Shown: positions 23,492-35,428, numbered from the stretch's first letter. The stretch: 64,000 bases of DNA from Aaosphaeria pasadenensis (GCA_022813625.1 JAKLMB010000028.1:372001-436000), one strand, 5' to 3'. Notes: generated by a model not told the origin, from the letters alone. Program-made: numbers and translations.

Positions 23492-25141
23492 GGTAGAAGA
23501 GAGTGCGCGGGTTACGAAGATTTCGAATGAAGCGTTGACGAACTGTTGTCATTGATGCGAAACGAAAACAACCATTATGGGAAAAAGTTTGGCTTGGCGG
23601 CATCTAAGTAATAGTTGTGCCTATCCTGGTTTAGCGTGACCGAATGGTCCCAATCTGGGGTTGGGGGCAGAGGCTCATGATGCTGAATCTTGCCGCGTAT
23701 ATACGTTTAGGGAACGTTCAATAGTGTCAGGTAGTTTTATTGCTAGAGCAATTATCTGATCATCAGTTGTGGTGCATGTGATTTCGCATTCATTTGCTTG
23801 TAAGTTGTCTGTGACCGGCGAACGGACCAGGCAGATACCTACCTTCACTTTTTTTGCCCTATATAAAGGCCTTAATTTGCAAGAACTTTCAAGAATTCCG
23901 AGGCTACCACCGAAGTAGGGAAATCAGGCTCTACCAAGAATAGCTTTTCCACGACTTGTGTGGCCGGAGTGGAATCGATCTTGATCGATTCCATGAAACC
24001 TGCACAATGTTAAAGGGTCATACATCGGATACTGCGAATAAGCGTTGTTTTCTGTTCTGCTTTTCTGGAAACTGCTCAGGTTCAATCCTGGGTTGTTTCC
24101 TCTTTTTTTTGTTTTTTTATTTGCAAATTTCATCTCATCTGATCTTGTTGTTATGATTTTGAGAGAGTGAGTGGCATTGATTGAACTGGCAGTAGATCTG
24201 ATAATGATGTATCACGTGCTGTGACTTCCCGTTCCTTATCGACCATCTGATAAAACGAAAGCGTATCTCCATCAGCAAGTGGGGGAAGACAAAGACAACT
24301 ACTTAGTCCACTTAGTTGCACGTGGAATAAACTCTAATGGACCCAAGAACCCTCCATCTATGTGTCTAGTGAGCGTGTAGTTAGTGCACGAGTAGATACA
24401 ATACACGGTAGATCGTAGATAGCGCGAGGTAGATCAAGGTCCACTTACCTACGTACTGCGTATAGAGTGGCGTGGCTTGGGAGGAGTCATCCATCCACTC
24501 CCAGTTTTATCCCCCGAAGTGCCTAATGATCACCATCCTCATCATCATACCTCGTACTATCTATCCTTTTCCTTTCCCCTCCTGTACATTCGAATCCTTA
24601 TCGTTCTCGTCATCTTTCTCCTACATACTGCACCTCTGACTAACTCTAAAGAGCTCCAAGCTCGCCTTCCTGTATCAGCGCGTCATCAACCTCAATCCTG
24701 GCGCCATCTGCTCGTCAACTAACCTTTTCCTCCCCCTCTCTCCGCACCTTTCCGTCTGGCTTCTGTCTACAGTACCTCGCCCTGGAATAACCCATACATA
24801 CTGAGTCCTTACCTACCGCTACATGGACTTCAAGGGTAACCTTCCGTGAGGCGAGTGGTGCCAGCGCATCCGCCGTATTAAACTGGAAACTCTTACTCAT
24901 GGCATGGCCATAGTCGGGCCATCCAGTGCTCAAAGCTGCTCTCATTACTAGACAATCCTCCCCGCCGTATTCTACCGCTGCAACGGCCACCGCTACCACC
25001 ACCACTGTGGTACTCTTCTCACCACTCACCGCACCTTGCTACGATTCCTCTTTCGTCCTTGCTTCTTATTTGTTTCGTCTTAATCTCACGACTTGCTCCT
25101 CTCTGATCTTATGTCGTTTAACGCTCCGCCTCTCCTTTGCC
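23492..25141. promoter_or_regulatory. Divergent intergenic region, FYV7 and Atos-family promoters
   Basis: 1.65 kb between two start codons. A T-rich run lies at about 24100-24127. From about 24480 to 24800 the plus strand is pyrimidine-rich, the usual fungal leader look, so the Atos-family mRNA may have a long 5' UTR with several upstream ATGs. Confidence 0.5.
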
Positions 25142-27642
25142 ATGCCCATATTCCATGATCACCGCGAGCATCCATCTCAAGCGCCCGATTCTCGATTCTC
25201 CCCTGCACCCGAGTGCCAGATAGCAGATTATCCGGGTGCTGGCGTGAGAGGTGCTCTGCAGGACAATACTTACTCACATCATGAAATCGTAACTTCCTGT
25301 GTTTCTACTATGGAGCCAACCTCGCCGAGTAATGGTCGGCAAACACCCATTCTCAATCGGGGAGATTTGATTGAGCGGATCAAGAGTGCAAACAGTCCCT
25401 CCTGGCCTCGCAGCCCCAACGTAAGTTGCCGAGCGATCTCTGGCAGTGGATATGTGCGAAACGACTACTTCTCATATAATATTGTTCATCCAAGAACAGA
25501 GTTGACTAGATGTGACAGCATGGAGCCCATCCCGAAGCTACGTCAGAGCTACCACCGATCTCGCGAGAGCGACCGAAGACACCTCTACTCCCCGCCGCTG
25601 AGATGAAGCCTACCCGTGCTCTCAGCCCCGATCTCTGGCGTGAACATGCCTCAGCAGGACTCGAGATAGAACGGCCGCGCTCTGCTCTACACTCGGGAGA
25701 TTTTAGAGAGAAAAAGGAAGAGGCAATCCTACGGACAGAGCCCTCGTCCTCAAGTTCAATACTGTCCACCTCTCCGGTCGCTCCGTGGCACCATGCTTTT
25801 CCTGCTTCGGCGATTCCAATAAAGCATGCCGAATCTCACTTCTCCTTCGGTGAAGTACTTCAATATGACTCACGGCCAACGTCGCGGTCCCGAGCAACTT
25901 CACAATCCTCATTCTCTTCTTCTTTTGTGTTGATGCCACCAACAAGCCCACTAGCACAACAATCGAACAATGCGGATCTGGATTTCTCATCTCGCCCGGT
26001 GTCCAGGCAATCATCTCGAAGCCCTGAACGGAACAGCCGACGTCACACCTTCTCTCCCCACTCATTCCAGACATTTCGTTCTATGCGAGCGGCAAACTCT
26101 ACCTCAAACACCCCGGTACCCAGGCACGTGAGGAGAGAGGGCACATTCCCGTATCAAGCTCACCAGCCGCGGCGATCACTCACCTCAATCAACCATTTCC
26201 AACCTCATTCAAGTCCGCAGACGCCATTGATACAATCCCGACGACCGTCCTTTTCTTCGGACTCCCCCCTACACCATGCACCCATGGTTGGTTCTTATGA
26301 AGAATCAATACTACGGGGGAGAATGTCAACCACCCCATCTCGTCCACTTGATTTTGTCGCACAAATCGGTGTTCTTGGTAGGGGACTGTGTAAATCAAGC
26401 CTTCGTTGCCCACCTCACGTGACAGTTCCTTTTCCTGCTGTTTTCTATAGTTACAGCGGCGAGAGCAGCAAAAGTGTCAATAACTCACCTAGTCCATACG
26501 TAGGTCTGATTGATCTCGAGAACTCTTTAGCACCACAGGAGGAGGGGTTGGAGAGCAAACGGAAACGAAGACATGTTGGTCCTAACCCGGATCAGGAAGA
26601 CGCTGAACCGCAGCCTACACAAAGGGACAGGGTGAATCTGTCAAATGAAGGGATTCGAAAGAGAGAAAAGAAGAAAAGAAGATCAACATCACCGAAAGCA
26701 CCCCCTGGTGGAAGCTATCGCATTCCTCAGCAAGGTCAACTGCAAATTGTTATCAAGAACCCAAACAAAACAGCCGTCAAACTTTTTCTGGTGCCTTATG
26801 ATTTGACGGATATGGAACCTGGACAGAAGACTTTCATCCGTCAACGAAGTTATTCTGCTGGTCCTATTATCGATATGCCTTTAACGTCTCGCAAGAACCT
26901 GGGTACCGACCGGCCCGAAGCAGCTTTGAGTACCTCCGACGATCCTAACGATCGGCCCATTCTCCGTTACCTCATCCATATCCATATCTGCTGTCCTTCA
27001 AAAGGACGTTATTATTTATACAAGAGTATTCGCGTCGTTTTCGCCAACCGTGTTCCAGATGGGAAGGAGAAACTACGCAACGAAATCCAACTGCCCGAGC
27101 CGCGTTACAGCACGTACAAGCCGTCGCGAGATTCACTGGCGCAACAAGCCCCATCAACAGCTGCTGTGCAGCTGACTGCCGAAAAAGCATTTAGACGTCG
27201 TAGTGCAGCCATGTCACTTTCCCACCAAGTCTCCGCTCGATTAGACGGATCGGGTCAACGGCCTCCGTTACCTCCTCCGGCTGTAAAGTTGACCGGCGGA
27301 AGTTCGAGTTTTGGCCATGAGTTCAGCTCGCCCATGTCGGCGTTCGAGCCAATCCCATTTAATCTGGCACGCAATCCATCGATTGATTCCCGCCCAGTTT
27401 CCAGATCTGCCATGGATATCGATTCAGACAGCCCCTTCCATTCTCGAACCAATACCATGTCTCCGGTATTACAAGCCACAAGTCCCGAACAAACACCGGA
27501 GATGTTCGAGAAGCTAAACAGAGGCGATGTAGGCTATGGTGGAAATGCTTGGGTTACAAGCCCACCCAGTTCGCCCGGACCAGGACTGCTAGCAAGAAAA
27601 CTACGCGGTCTCGATGTGCAGCCCGACGAGGGAAGTGGGTGA
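25142..27642 (+). CDS. Atos-family protein (DUF4210 plus chromosome-segregation domain)
   Basis: Exons 25142-25420 and 25519-27642 are joined over a 98-nt GTAAGT...GACAG intron and give 800 residues. After a long Ser/Pro/Arg-rich disordered region, residues about 350-405 carry the DUF4210 block (GSYEESILRGRMSTTPS, then IGVLGRGLCKSSLRCPPH and PFPAVFYSY). Residues about 490-630 carry the second Atos block (YRIPQQGQLQIVIKNPNKT, then FLVPYDL, LRYLIHIHICCPSKGRYYLY, IRVVFANRVPDGKEKLRNE). This second block is named for a role in meiotic chromosome segregation in fission yeast; animal Atos proteins act in transcription. So a nuclear role is likely but not proven. An upstream in-frame Met at 24926 is possible, but the sequence before 25142 is low-complexity leader. 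Confidence 0.85.
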
Positions 27643-28206
27643 TTCGGGCGATTTGTATTCATTCGACACTTAATATTTCTGATAACATATATCTTTATAC
27701 CCGTTTGAGGAGTTCTTAGTACATGTCGCTGGGAAGTGGACAGGGCTGGTCTAGGGTCTGACGCCTATTTCCCTGATCCATCGGCGTGAAGATAAGGGCG
27801 CATACTATATTTTCTCATTTGGAGGTGCAAATATTCACACATACATACCAATATACATACCCATACAATCATAAATTTCCTTGTCCCTATTGATTCAGAA
27901 GAGGAGGTTGCAATATGACACGATCATAATGAACTGAGCATCGATCGACTCGTTTGGCCTACTGCAAACCGCAGTCTTCGAAATGGGTAGTATCATGTAA
28001 CAGACAAAATGTAAAGTCGAAGTAGAAGCGAATTCAAGACTAGCCGGCTCCACGGCGTCTCCGTCCCCAACCATCCCTTCAGGAGACGACCACCATCTCC
28101 GATCCAACGGTTCCCACAACCGTATTATTCCCTCCTCATAAGTAGCTCCACCCAAACTTCAAACCCACCCAATCCCCCCCACCCTTCCCCGGACAACACC
28201 ACCACC
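27643..28206. other. Convergent intergenic stretch
   Basis: 3' ends of the Atos-family gene (+) and the first small secreted protein (-) face each other. Contains a CATAC-rich simple run near 27838-27870. No gene seen. Confidence 0.55.
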
Positions 28207-28672
28207 CTACAGCGGCCTACACACGACACTCCGAATCTTGCCATCAAAGTCCTTGATCAACGTCTTCTTCACCCCATAATCCGCCTTCTTGCCCAGCCAA
28301 AACTTCCTGCCCTGCTCGCACCCCTGCTCCGTGTAGAAGTAGCACTTGAATCCGGGATACACGACGAGGGACCGGGTCGCGCGGTCCCAGCTACCGTACA
28401 GTTGGTCCAGGTTCACGCAGTAGGACGTCCCGGTTATCGGGGTCTTGTCTTCGGGGACCCGGGACCCGGTGAGGTTGGGGGACTTGTACAGGTAGGCGCC
28501 TAGGTTAGGGGATTTCGGCTCGTACTGTTTGGGATGTTAGGGTGGGGGTGGGAGGTTAGATGGAGGGGGAAGGACGTACGGTGTCTTGACGGATGGTGAG
28601 GTCGTTGCTGGGGGTTGGGAGGGATGTTGCGAGCGTGCCCATGAGGGCAGTGATGAGAAGTGTGAACTGCAT
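28207..28672 (-). CDS. Small secreted four-cysteine protein (effector-like)
   Basis: Exons 28672-28580 and 28524-28207 flank a 55-nt GTACGT...AACAG intron and give 136 residues. The N-terminus MQFTLLITALMGTLATSLP is a clear signal peptide with a likely cut after Ala or Ser near residue 17. The mature part holds four cysteines (in SYCVNL, FKCYFY, QGCEQG and VVCRPL), which could form two disulfides. It also has one NLT glycosylation site and a Tyr/Lys-rich core. I know no named family. The size, signal peptide and even cysteine number fit secreted fungal effector-like or cell-wall proteins, but function is unknown. The splice is strongly supported because exon 1 alone would be a bare signal peptide. 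Confidence 0.78.
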
Positions 28673-30057
28673 TGTCGGGATTTGGTATGATGATGTTGAT
28701 GATTGTTTGTGTTGGTGTTGTTTCTTGTATGTATTGTATTATCTTTAGATTCGACAAGTTTGTCCTGGTTATGCTTGATATGATATAAAGGAAGGTCGTG
28801 TGGATAGTAGCCAGCGATTACGATTACAGACAACGAGAATCCAGCGTGGTTTGCAAAAGAGTGAAAACGCAGGATCGACCGCTGATGGAAAAAGGACAAA
28901 CGAGTGTGTGTATACGATGGTTAGGTGAAGCAATTACCGGACACAAAACCTCCAAAAGAGAAACCAAACACAGAGGGAACAGCCTCGTCCTCTTATTATA
29001 TGAGAAATTGCACCGTCCCTCTGGAGTCTGAGCCAGCGGCACCGCAAACGCATGCCAAGTTCTTTCTCATCACTCCCCCAGTCAGTTGTTCGCGTTCTTC
29101 AATTACAATCGTCCTCTGTCCAACCTCTCGCAATCTCCCATCGAGGAACGAGAGACGAGACAGGCAGACAGGAACGACAACGTCGAAGGGAAATTAACCT
29201 GGAGGCGGCCCAGGGAAATGAGGATGATCCTGTGGGGATGGTGGTGATTGGCCCGCGGCCCTGGCTTCCAAACACTCCCATTGCCTCTTCGGGACTCGGG
29301 CATGCGGTTGTGCGCCGATTTAGGCTCGGGCGATCGTCACATCATCTTTTAAGCTTGATCCTCGCCTCGTCCATACAAATTACACTTTGCAATACAGTAT
29401 GTGATATATTTCTCGTCTGCGGCGTACATGTTGTTGGGACGGAAGAGGGAGATATGTTTAAGTATCTGCCTGAAAATCCTTAGGCTCTTATTTCACGGTT
29501 TGACGTTGTCCACAACAATAAGTCCCATATATCAATCGGAATGCGACGATTGTTCATCATAGCGGCGAGTCATAGAACTACGCAATGTCCACAGCTAATT
29601 TGGACGGGCGAGGGCTTTGTGCGCCTCGACTCTCTACTTTGTAGACTTGCTTGTTGGCGCCGTATTCTTCAGCCACAGAACTACCTGCAATTTACTTTGC
29701 CACGATGTCGGTGCGGGGAGTTGGCGGTACAACACAATGTTTGCTGGAATAAACAATGAACGTATGTAAAGGGAGGGATTCATTGTTTGCTGTACCAGTA
29801 CGATCGGTGTTGTGGTCTTAGACTAAAGAAACATCTCCCACATCAATTGGCGCATTCGGAGGCACAAACAAATATATTCTCAATGCATCCCTTGTCAACT
29901 TCTATTGACACTGAGACCGTCATTGAACAACAACATCACCCTTGCAGCATGAGTAATTGGCAAATACATTGAATTCAAATGTTTTTGGATGATACGGTGA
30001 AGGAAGTAGCAAGTGCTCACTTTTCATGACAAGACCACCTATCTAATTCAACATCGA
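28673..30057. other. Intergenic stretch of 1.4 kb
   Basis: Upstream of the small secreted gene and downstream of EMW1. The 143-codon plus-strand frame at 29052-29483 has no recognisable domain or plausible composition. No gene called. Confidence 0.5.
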
Positions 30058-32841
30058 TCATTCCGCATTTTTCAGCTCTTCCAATCTCTCCTTCAATCTA
30101 TCCCAATCGGCACTGTCTTCCCAGTGGTCCTTCGCCTTGCCCATCACGCTTCGCACCGCGCTCCTGGCTTTGAACTTCCAGTCCTTCGCCACCAACTCTC
30201 CACTACCTGCGGCGAGGCCTTCAGTCCTCTCCCTCGGACCGAGACTTTCGTAGGCATCGACGAGGTCGATAGTCTGATCAACAACAGCTTTCCATTGCGC
30301 CTCAGTCCCGCTCTCCCACTTTGGCTGGGAAGTGACGGTGCGCCATGCCTTCTCGTGGGCCTCAAGCGCGGAAGACGGCCGGTTGGAGTGTACATATAGT
30401 GTGGAAAGAACAGTCCAGAGCTTTGGAGATGCCGTGATGAGCGGCTTGATGTGCTTCTCGACCAGCTCATTCACGAGGCGAGGTAATCCTGGTCGTGATA
30501 CGTCAAAACCTCCCTCCTCCTGCACCACGTGCCTGATGAGGAGGTCGAGTGCCTCATCGTCGATGCACTTCTCGCCATCGGTCGAACCGCGGATTTCACA
30601 GATCCTCCGTTGGGAAGTTATGATATCTGTCCACGAGGGTGGGTTAGTCGACCCCGCAACGGCAAGCACGTTGGACCAGATGCGTGGGTTGTCGTGCTTC
30701 AGGTTTGCGGCGCGCTTGAAAGCCTTCAAGGCATCTTGGCGGGGATGGTTCGTCACTTTGTCTGTATTCGCCTCTTCATCATCGGTCTTAGGCTTCGGGC
30801 GAAGATGTAGGAGCGCGGCTGCCATGTTACTCCATGATTCTGCGTCCTCGTCGTCAAGCTGAACGCATCGTGAGAACGCCTCCACTGCGTTCTTGAACTG
30901 CTGCAGCTCGAGGTAAGCACAGCCAAGCGCGAACCAAGAGGGCTGGTGAAGAGCGTGGATCTTTACAGAGAGTGTGTATGCCTCTGCTGCCTTCTCATAC
31001 TCGCGATTTGTGAAGTACTGACGGCCAATAGAGCGCTGTGCCCGAGCGTAGTGGCCACCAGATACCTCCCAGGCCTTTTCGTACATTGCTACGTCCTGAT
31101 CGATATCACCAAGGATGCAATACAGACGTGGAGCCTCGGCAGGAGCTGGGTCTCGCGCTGGGCCTTCCCATTTCTCTTCCTCGAGGTCGGCAGCTTCGTC
31201 GTTGTTGTCCGTAGAATGGAAAAGTTGGCGTCGGATGATTTTCCGAGCCTTCTCTTCCTTCTCTGTGGCGGCCCAACAAAGAGCTGCCTCTGCCCACATC
31301 TCAAGTCGCTCATAGATCTCAAGAGCAGACCGCAGACCTCCGACGCTCACCCAAGCCGCCGCTAATTCTGCCTCCAGCTCCCAGCGGGACGGCGAGCAGA
31401 GTGCGAAAATGTAACGGAGGCGTTCATCTACGGTTGCAGATTCGCCCTCTGTTGCCTTGGGGAGGAAGGATGTCTGGCCCTCTGATCCATCCGCTTCAGT
31501 TACTTTTGAGTCGGATGTGTCTGCAATGACTTGATCGACAAGTGCTTGGAGCTGTAGCAGACCTCGTTCCATGGTTCGCGATTTGTAGCCTTCGATCCTA
31601 CTGCGGACGAGGAGAGCCTGGGTGTATACTTGCCAGTTAGAGCTTCCGCCTTCTAGAACGCGCGTGGCATAGGGAATGGTTTCTTCTCTGGTTAATCCAT
31701 CGGCGGGATTGGTGTTCACGATCGAAGATGCTAAAGACAGGAGAATGACGGAGTCCAGCGGATCTAGCATTGGTTGGTTTGCAGGATCCAGGGAAGCAAG
31801 TCGAGGCGGCAGCGAGGATGCGTTCTTGATGTCTGTGGTAGATGCGCCCTCTGTGAAGGAGATAGACTCGAGCAGCGTGTCATCGTTGAGATCCAAGTTC
31901 TGGGGTTTGGGAACATCCGGGTTTGAGTTCTCTGTAGCCGATTCTGCACTTCGGGCGAGGACTAGCAGTTGGCTTGTATCTTTCTGCTGGAACTTGGTTC
32001 TCTTTCCCATCAGGCCGGTCAGTGCGAATTCGAACTTGCGCTCGCTTGTTGCTTGGTCAAGATCGGCTCTGGCCTTCTTATCAAAGCTATGGTGGGTGTG
32101 AATAGCAGCTCGTTCGAGCAAGAAATGGACACGCAAGTTCTTGACCTCGCTGTTCGCATCAGAACCCAAAATCTCTCGGGAAAGGACGTCTACATCTTCA
32201 TAGATGGATTTCTGTAACGAGGGAGCCGGCTCTGACAGCAGGCGCTGGTGAAAGAAAGTAGCTCTTAATCTCGCCCACACAGATCCCTTGATGTTCTTCT
32301 GGATAGGTGGGCTGATAAGAATCGTCTCTGCCAGGCAGAGCAGCTCGACATTGGGTGTAAGCCTGTAAGCAGCAATTCCGTCCGAACTGAGCGAAGCTAC
32401 TAATGCCGCTCTTGCTTTGTCCACGTCCGTAGATTGTGAAGAAATCTGTCCTGGGAAGATTACCTCCGCAGAGTTGAATGGCAGTGGCGGCCCAGTAACA
32501 TTTGACTGAATAAAGGCATACAGCGCTGCAATAGCAGTGATGAGGAAGAGGTGTTGCCGGTACACAGAGGATTCCTGCGGGGTTGTCTTCGCATCGTCGT
32601 TTCGGTTCGACAACAGCAACCCGAGGCGATGAAAGACATAATCAGACCATACTGGAAACCCGTCAAGCTTCACATCTTTTGTAGCTTCGCTCTCTTGGTG
32701 ACCCAGAAGTTCTTGGACTTCCGGATACTGAAAAATGGCCAAGAAGTCTCCCTTTTCGAGCGCTTGAATCGAATTTTGAAGTATCGAGGCAAGCTCCTCT
32801 GGAAGCGAGCTTTGCACGAAGTTCAGCAATACGTCTGTCAT
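30058..32841 (-). CDS. EMW1: TPR protein EMW1/TTC27 homologue
   Basis: Intronless, 927 residues, close to the family's usual size. Yeast EMW1 is essential for cell-wall integrity; human TTC27 is the animal relative. The N-terminal two thirds are helical without obvious motifs. From about residue 575 to 720, tetratricopeptide repeats are visible, including YARAQRSIGRQYFTNREYEK, the following AAEAYTLSVKIHALHQPSW and FALGCAYLELQQFKNAVEAF, and then CVQLDDEDAESWSNMAAALL. This block is the best conserved part of the TTC27 family. The end is a charged helix (DWDRLKERLEELKNAE). Start at MTDVLLNF; a Met 17 codons upstream is in frame but preceded by AT-rich leader. Cytoplasmic by family. Confidence 0.85.
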   Translation of the reverse strand: MTDVLLNFVQSSLPEELASILQNSIQALEKGDFLAIFQYPEVQELLGHQESEATKDVKLDGFPVWSDYVFHRLGLLLSNRNDDAKTTPQESSVYRQHLFLITAIAALYAFIQSNVTGPPLPFNSAEVIFPGQISSQSTDVDKARAALVASLSSDGIAAYRLTPNVELLCLAETILISPPIQKNIKGSVWARLRATFFHQRLLSEPAPSLQKSIYEDVDVLSREILGSDANSEVKNLRVHFLLERAAIHTHHSFDKKARADLDQATSERKFEFALTGLMGKRTKFQQKDTSQLLVLARSAESATENSNPDVPKPQNLDLNDDTLLESISFTEGASTTDIKNASSLPPRLASLDPANQPMLDPLDSVILLSLASSIVNTNPADGLTREETIPYATRVLEGGSSNWQVYTQALLVRSRIEGYKSRTMERGLLQLQALVDQVIADTSDSKVTEADGSEGQTSFLPKATEGESATVDERLRYIFALCSPSRWELEAELAAAWVSVGGLRSALEIYERLEMWAEAALCWAATEKEEKARKIIRRQLFHSTDNNDEAADLEEEKWEGPARDPAPAEAPRLYCILGDIDQDVAMYEKAWEVSGGHYARAQRSIGRQYFTNREYEKAAEAYTLSVKIHALHQPSWFALGCAYLELQQFKNAVEAFSRCVQLDDEDAESWSNMAAALLHLRPKPKTDDEEANTDKVTNHPRQDALKAFKRAANLKHDNPRIWSNVLAVAGSTNPPSWTDIITSQRRICEIRGSTDGEKCIDDEALDLLIRHVVQEEGGFDVSRPGLPRLVNELVEKHIKPLITASPKLWTVLSTLYVHSNRPSSALEAHEKAWRTVTSQPKWESGTEAQWKAVVDQTIDLVDAYESLGPRERTEGLAAGSGELVAKDWKFKARSAVRSVMGKAKDHWEDSADWDRLKERLEELKNAE

Positions 32842-33491
32842 CTTGCTGAAATATAAACGAATTGTCGAGATTAAGTGTTCTCGATGTCGCAAAAACGGCG
32901 TTCACCCATTATTCATAGTGGTGGTGTTGAGAAAATTGGGCTTCTACGCTAGTCCATTCTAGGCTTTTAGTCGTAAAAGCGCCCTTCTGATATATGTCAT
33001 CTCGTTTCGGAGCACCGTAGAAAACTGACATCGCGAGAACATTCTGCGCCATCGTTGCCTACCAACTTTGACGACCATACTACGCGCATATCTCGCGTAA
33101 CAAATTAGAAGTGTGTATCTATGGAAGGATGTGCTCGCCGGAATTAGCGGTCAAATCTGCAACCATTGGCATACACCTCCCAATGAGTCACGATAAGTCT
33201 AGATACCATACAATCTTAACAACCTGAGTATTGGTTGTATACAACATGTCATTTTAGAAGCTGCACTAGATACATCAAGTACTCAGATCTGGATATCAAA
33301 ACTGATAAATCTTGTGGTGAGATAGATACCTGTAAATCATTCAGGAACGTGTAAAGCCATAGGCACTGATACCTAAAGGGTCTCAAAGCAAAGAGAAGAG
33401 AAGTTAATTGACTAGAAAATTAATTAGCTAGCTTATCTACATAACTTCTTTCAAGTGTTGTTGATATCAAGGCCTAGGTGCATCTATAGTT
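32842..33491. other. AT-rich intergenic stretch
   Basis: EMW1 promoter and the 3' flank of the six-cysteine gene. Includes TTAATTGACTAGAAAATTAATTAGC near 33402-33430, an imperfect inverted TTAATT repeat. No gene seen. Confidence 0.5.
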
Positions 33492-33917
33492 CTACCCTCG
33501 ACAAAACTGGGTCGAGCTCACGCAGTCAACCCCGTAAGTGATTACCCCATTTTCCTCATACGGGTACTTATTGCAGTCTGTAGTTTCTATGGTCAATACG
33601 CTCTACTAGCGATCAAGCAGTGATTGGATTAGACCTACGGTATCCCTGTGCAATGTCTCCCCGATTGTTTTTCCAGTAGGCACAACAACCATTCATGTGG
33701 TAATTGTTCGTGTTCATGGTCGTACATGCCTCGTGAACTCTTACTACAGCAGCGAGTCAGCTATGAAGCCGTTTACGCATGAACGTTATAACTTACTGCC
33801 ATTGATTCGATAGAATTGGTTGTTGGCAACCCAAGTACCGTCGCCAGACTGTGCCCAAGCAGATGTTCCCGCCACAAAGGCAAGGGCTGCGGTAATGATA
33901 GCAGAGATGGTGTGCAT
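33492..33917 (-). CDS. Small secreted six-cysteine protein from three short exons
   Basis: No long open frame exists here; the gene appears only when spliced. Exons 33917-33797 (121 nt), 33743-33639 (105 nt) and 33577-33492 (86 nt) total 312 nt and encode 103 residues. The introns are 53 and 61 nt: GTAAGT...TGTAG and GTAGGT...CTACAG. The N-terminus MHTISAIITAALAFVAGTSA is a textbook signal peptide, with cleavage likely just after it. The mature chain of about 80 residues has six cysteines in the order C...CC...C...C...C (HEACTT, NGCCAY, YHCNKY, VDCVSS, QFCRG), enough for three disulfides. Each splice restores frame and adds paired cysteines, which argues against chance. An unspliced reading of intron 2 would stop early with only three cysteines. 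No known family recognised; effector-like. Confidence 0.72.
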
Positions 33918-34164
33918 AATAAAATATGCTACACGAATTGAAGAAGTTGAGCAATCAAAATTGAAGGAAGATTCAGAAAGACAAAGAGGGAGATGAGATA
34001 CAGGTATTCAGGGCCGAAGCAGACTTTGCGGTGATCAGGACGGGTGACAACTGGGTATGGACTAACAGATGGGAAATGCTGTAAAGTCTCATCAGGGACA
34101 GGACTGATGTTTTGCTTGGTTTTAAGTTCTACATGCTGTGCCGCACAGCGAAGCTATGAGCTAG

Positions 34165-34258
34165 CTTCTAGGGGCAAATGTGAAGATTTCTCCTGCGGTG
34201 TGCTATCATCCTTCTGAGGTGCATCCGTGAAGATTGTTCCTGCAGTGTGTTATTGTCC
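34165..34258. repeat. Diverged 47-bp tandem duplication
   Basis: Two adjacent copies of a unit beginning CTTCTRRGG and containing GTGAAGATT...TCCTGC (34180 on and 34227 on). The differences are mostly transitions, so the duplication is old. Confidence 0.7.
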
Positions 34259-35396
34259 CTCAACATTTAAAACTTCATCTGAATGGCCAGATGATTCAAG
34301 CGAGGAACGTGCTTCTTTTACTATGCCGACTTTGGCTTCGAATTACCTACGCAGGATCACTTGGGCCTTCTAATCAGTTGTCAAATTGAACAAAAGCCCA
34401 AGTGGACTAATGCATCCGAGCAGTCTGCAGTAGGGCCAAGGTCCACTGTCAAAAGAGCTTCGCGGAAGCCCACCAGCGGTTGTGCCGTAAGGAAACTTCG
34501 CAAGGTTACAAGGTGAAAGAATAATTTGAAGATGAGGGCTCAACAGTTTGGAATGGGTTCATGACTGCCTTTGATGATTCTACGACTGGAAGGCTACCCA
34601 TATCAGGTACGTCTTAGATCAGTGTCGCAATTGACCAACGCCTGGTTGTTACCTCCTCTTTAGAATTACACTTGCCCCGTTCTAAGTGGTATACAAACCC
34701 AAACAACCAATGAAATGTAGGATTCGATCTCCTTAGACTAGTGACAGGCAGAAACATACTGCAAATGGTCACTCTGATTGGACCAGCACATTCAACTATT
34801 GAATAATGCTGTTTCATCAGCTTTCATCAGCTTTCATCACCAACACAATCTAACAAATTCTATAAGTATGCAGGTGATTGACTCAGTCTTGCTTATGTCA
34901 CTGGGATGTGTCTCCCATCGTCTGAGATTGCCGAAATATTGTATGTGGCCTAGAATATTCAGTCGCCTGTTTCATCTACTTGTCAATTTGTGAGACACAG
35001 TACGCAGAGCGGGCCGGACCATTCGATAATTGCTCTGAGATGCGTATATTTCACGACAAGCTTTTCTGTAGCGCCGACACACTGTTTTGTGTGAGCCATG
35101 ACTGCTCCACAAAGAATTTTTTATTTTGCCCAAAAAGCAAACAAAGGGCGCGTGTTCCAGTAATAGGAAGTAGGTCAAGAGAGGAACAATGCTCTGGAAG
35201 AGTCTGAGGGCAAATAACATTGTGCAGAACGTGTACCGTGTGCTTTCATGTCTCGCACCAAAGAAAATCATAAATATTATGATGAGCGTATAATTTTGTC
35301 TCACTGTAGATACTAACGAACAGTGATAGATTATATATACTTGCATATCAAATCTGGTATCCCCCAGTCTCTTTCCAATTCTTCGCTATAACACCA

Positions 35397-35428
35397 ACCC
35401 TCCCCTCCCCTCCCCTTCCCCTCCCCCA
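35397..35428. promoter_or_regulatory. CCCCT-rich leader tract
   Basis: Uninterrupted pyrimidine run of repeated TCCCC about 90 bp before the start of the zinc-finger gene, typical of fungal transcription start regions. Confidence 0.5.

Noticed and set aside
24075..24127. GGTTCAATCC followed by T-run, resembling a tRNA B-box and Pol III terminator
   Set aside because: No A-box or cloverleaf stems could be paired around it.
29052..29483. 143-codon plus-strand frame
   Set aside because: Odd composition, no domain, no leader-like upstream sequence.
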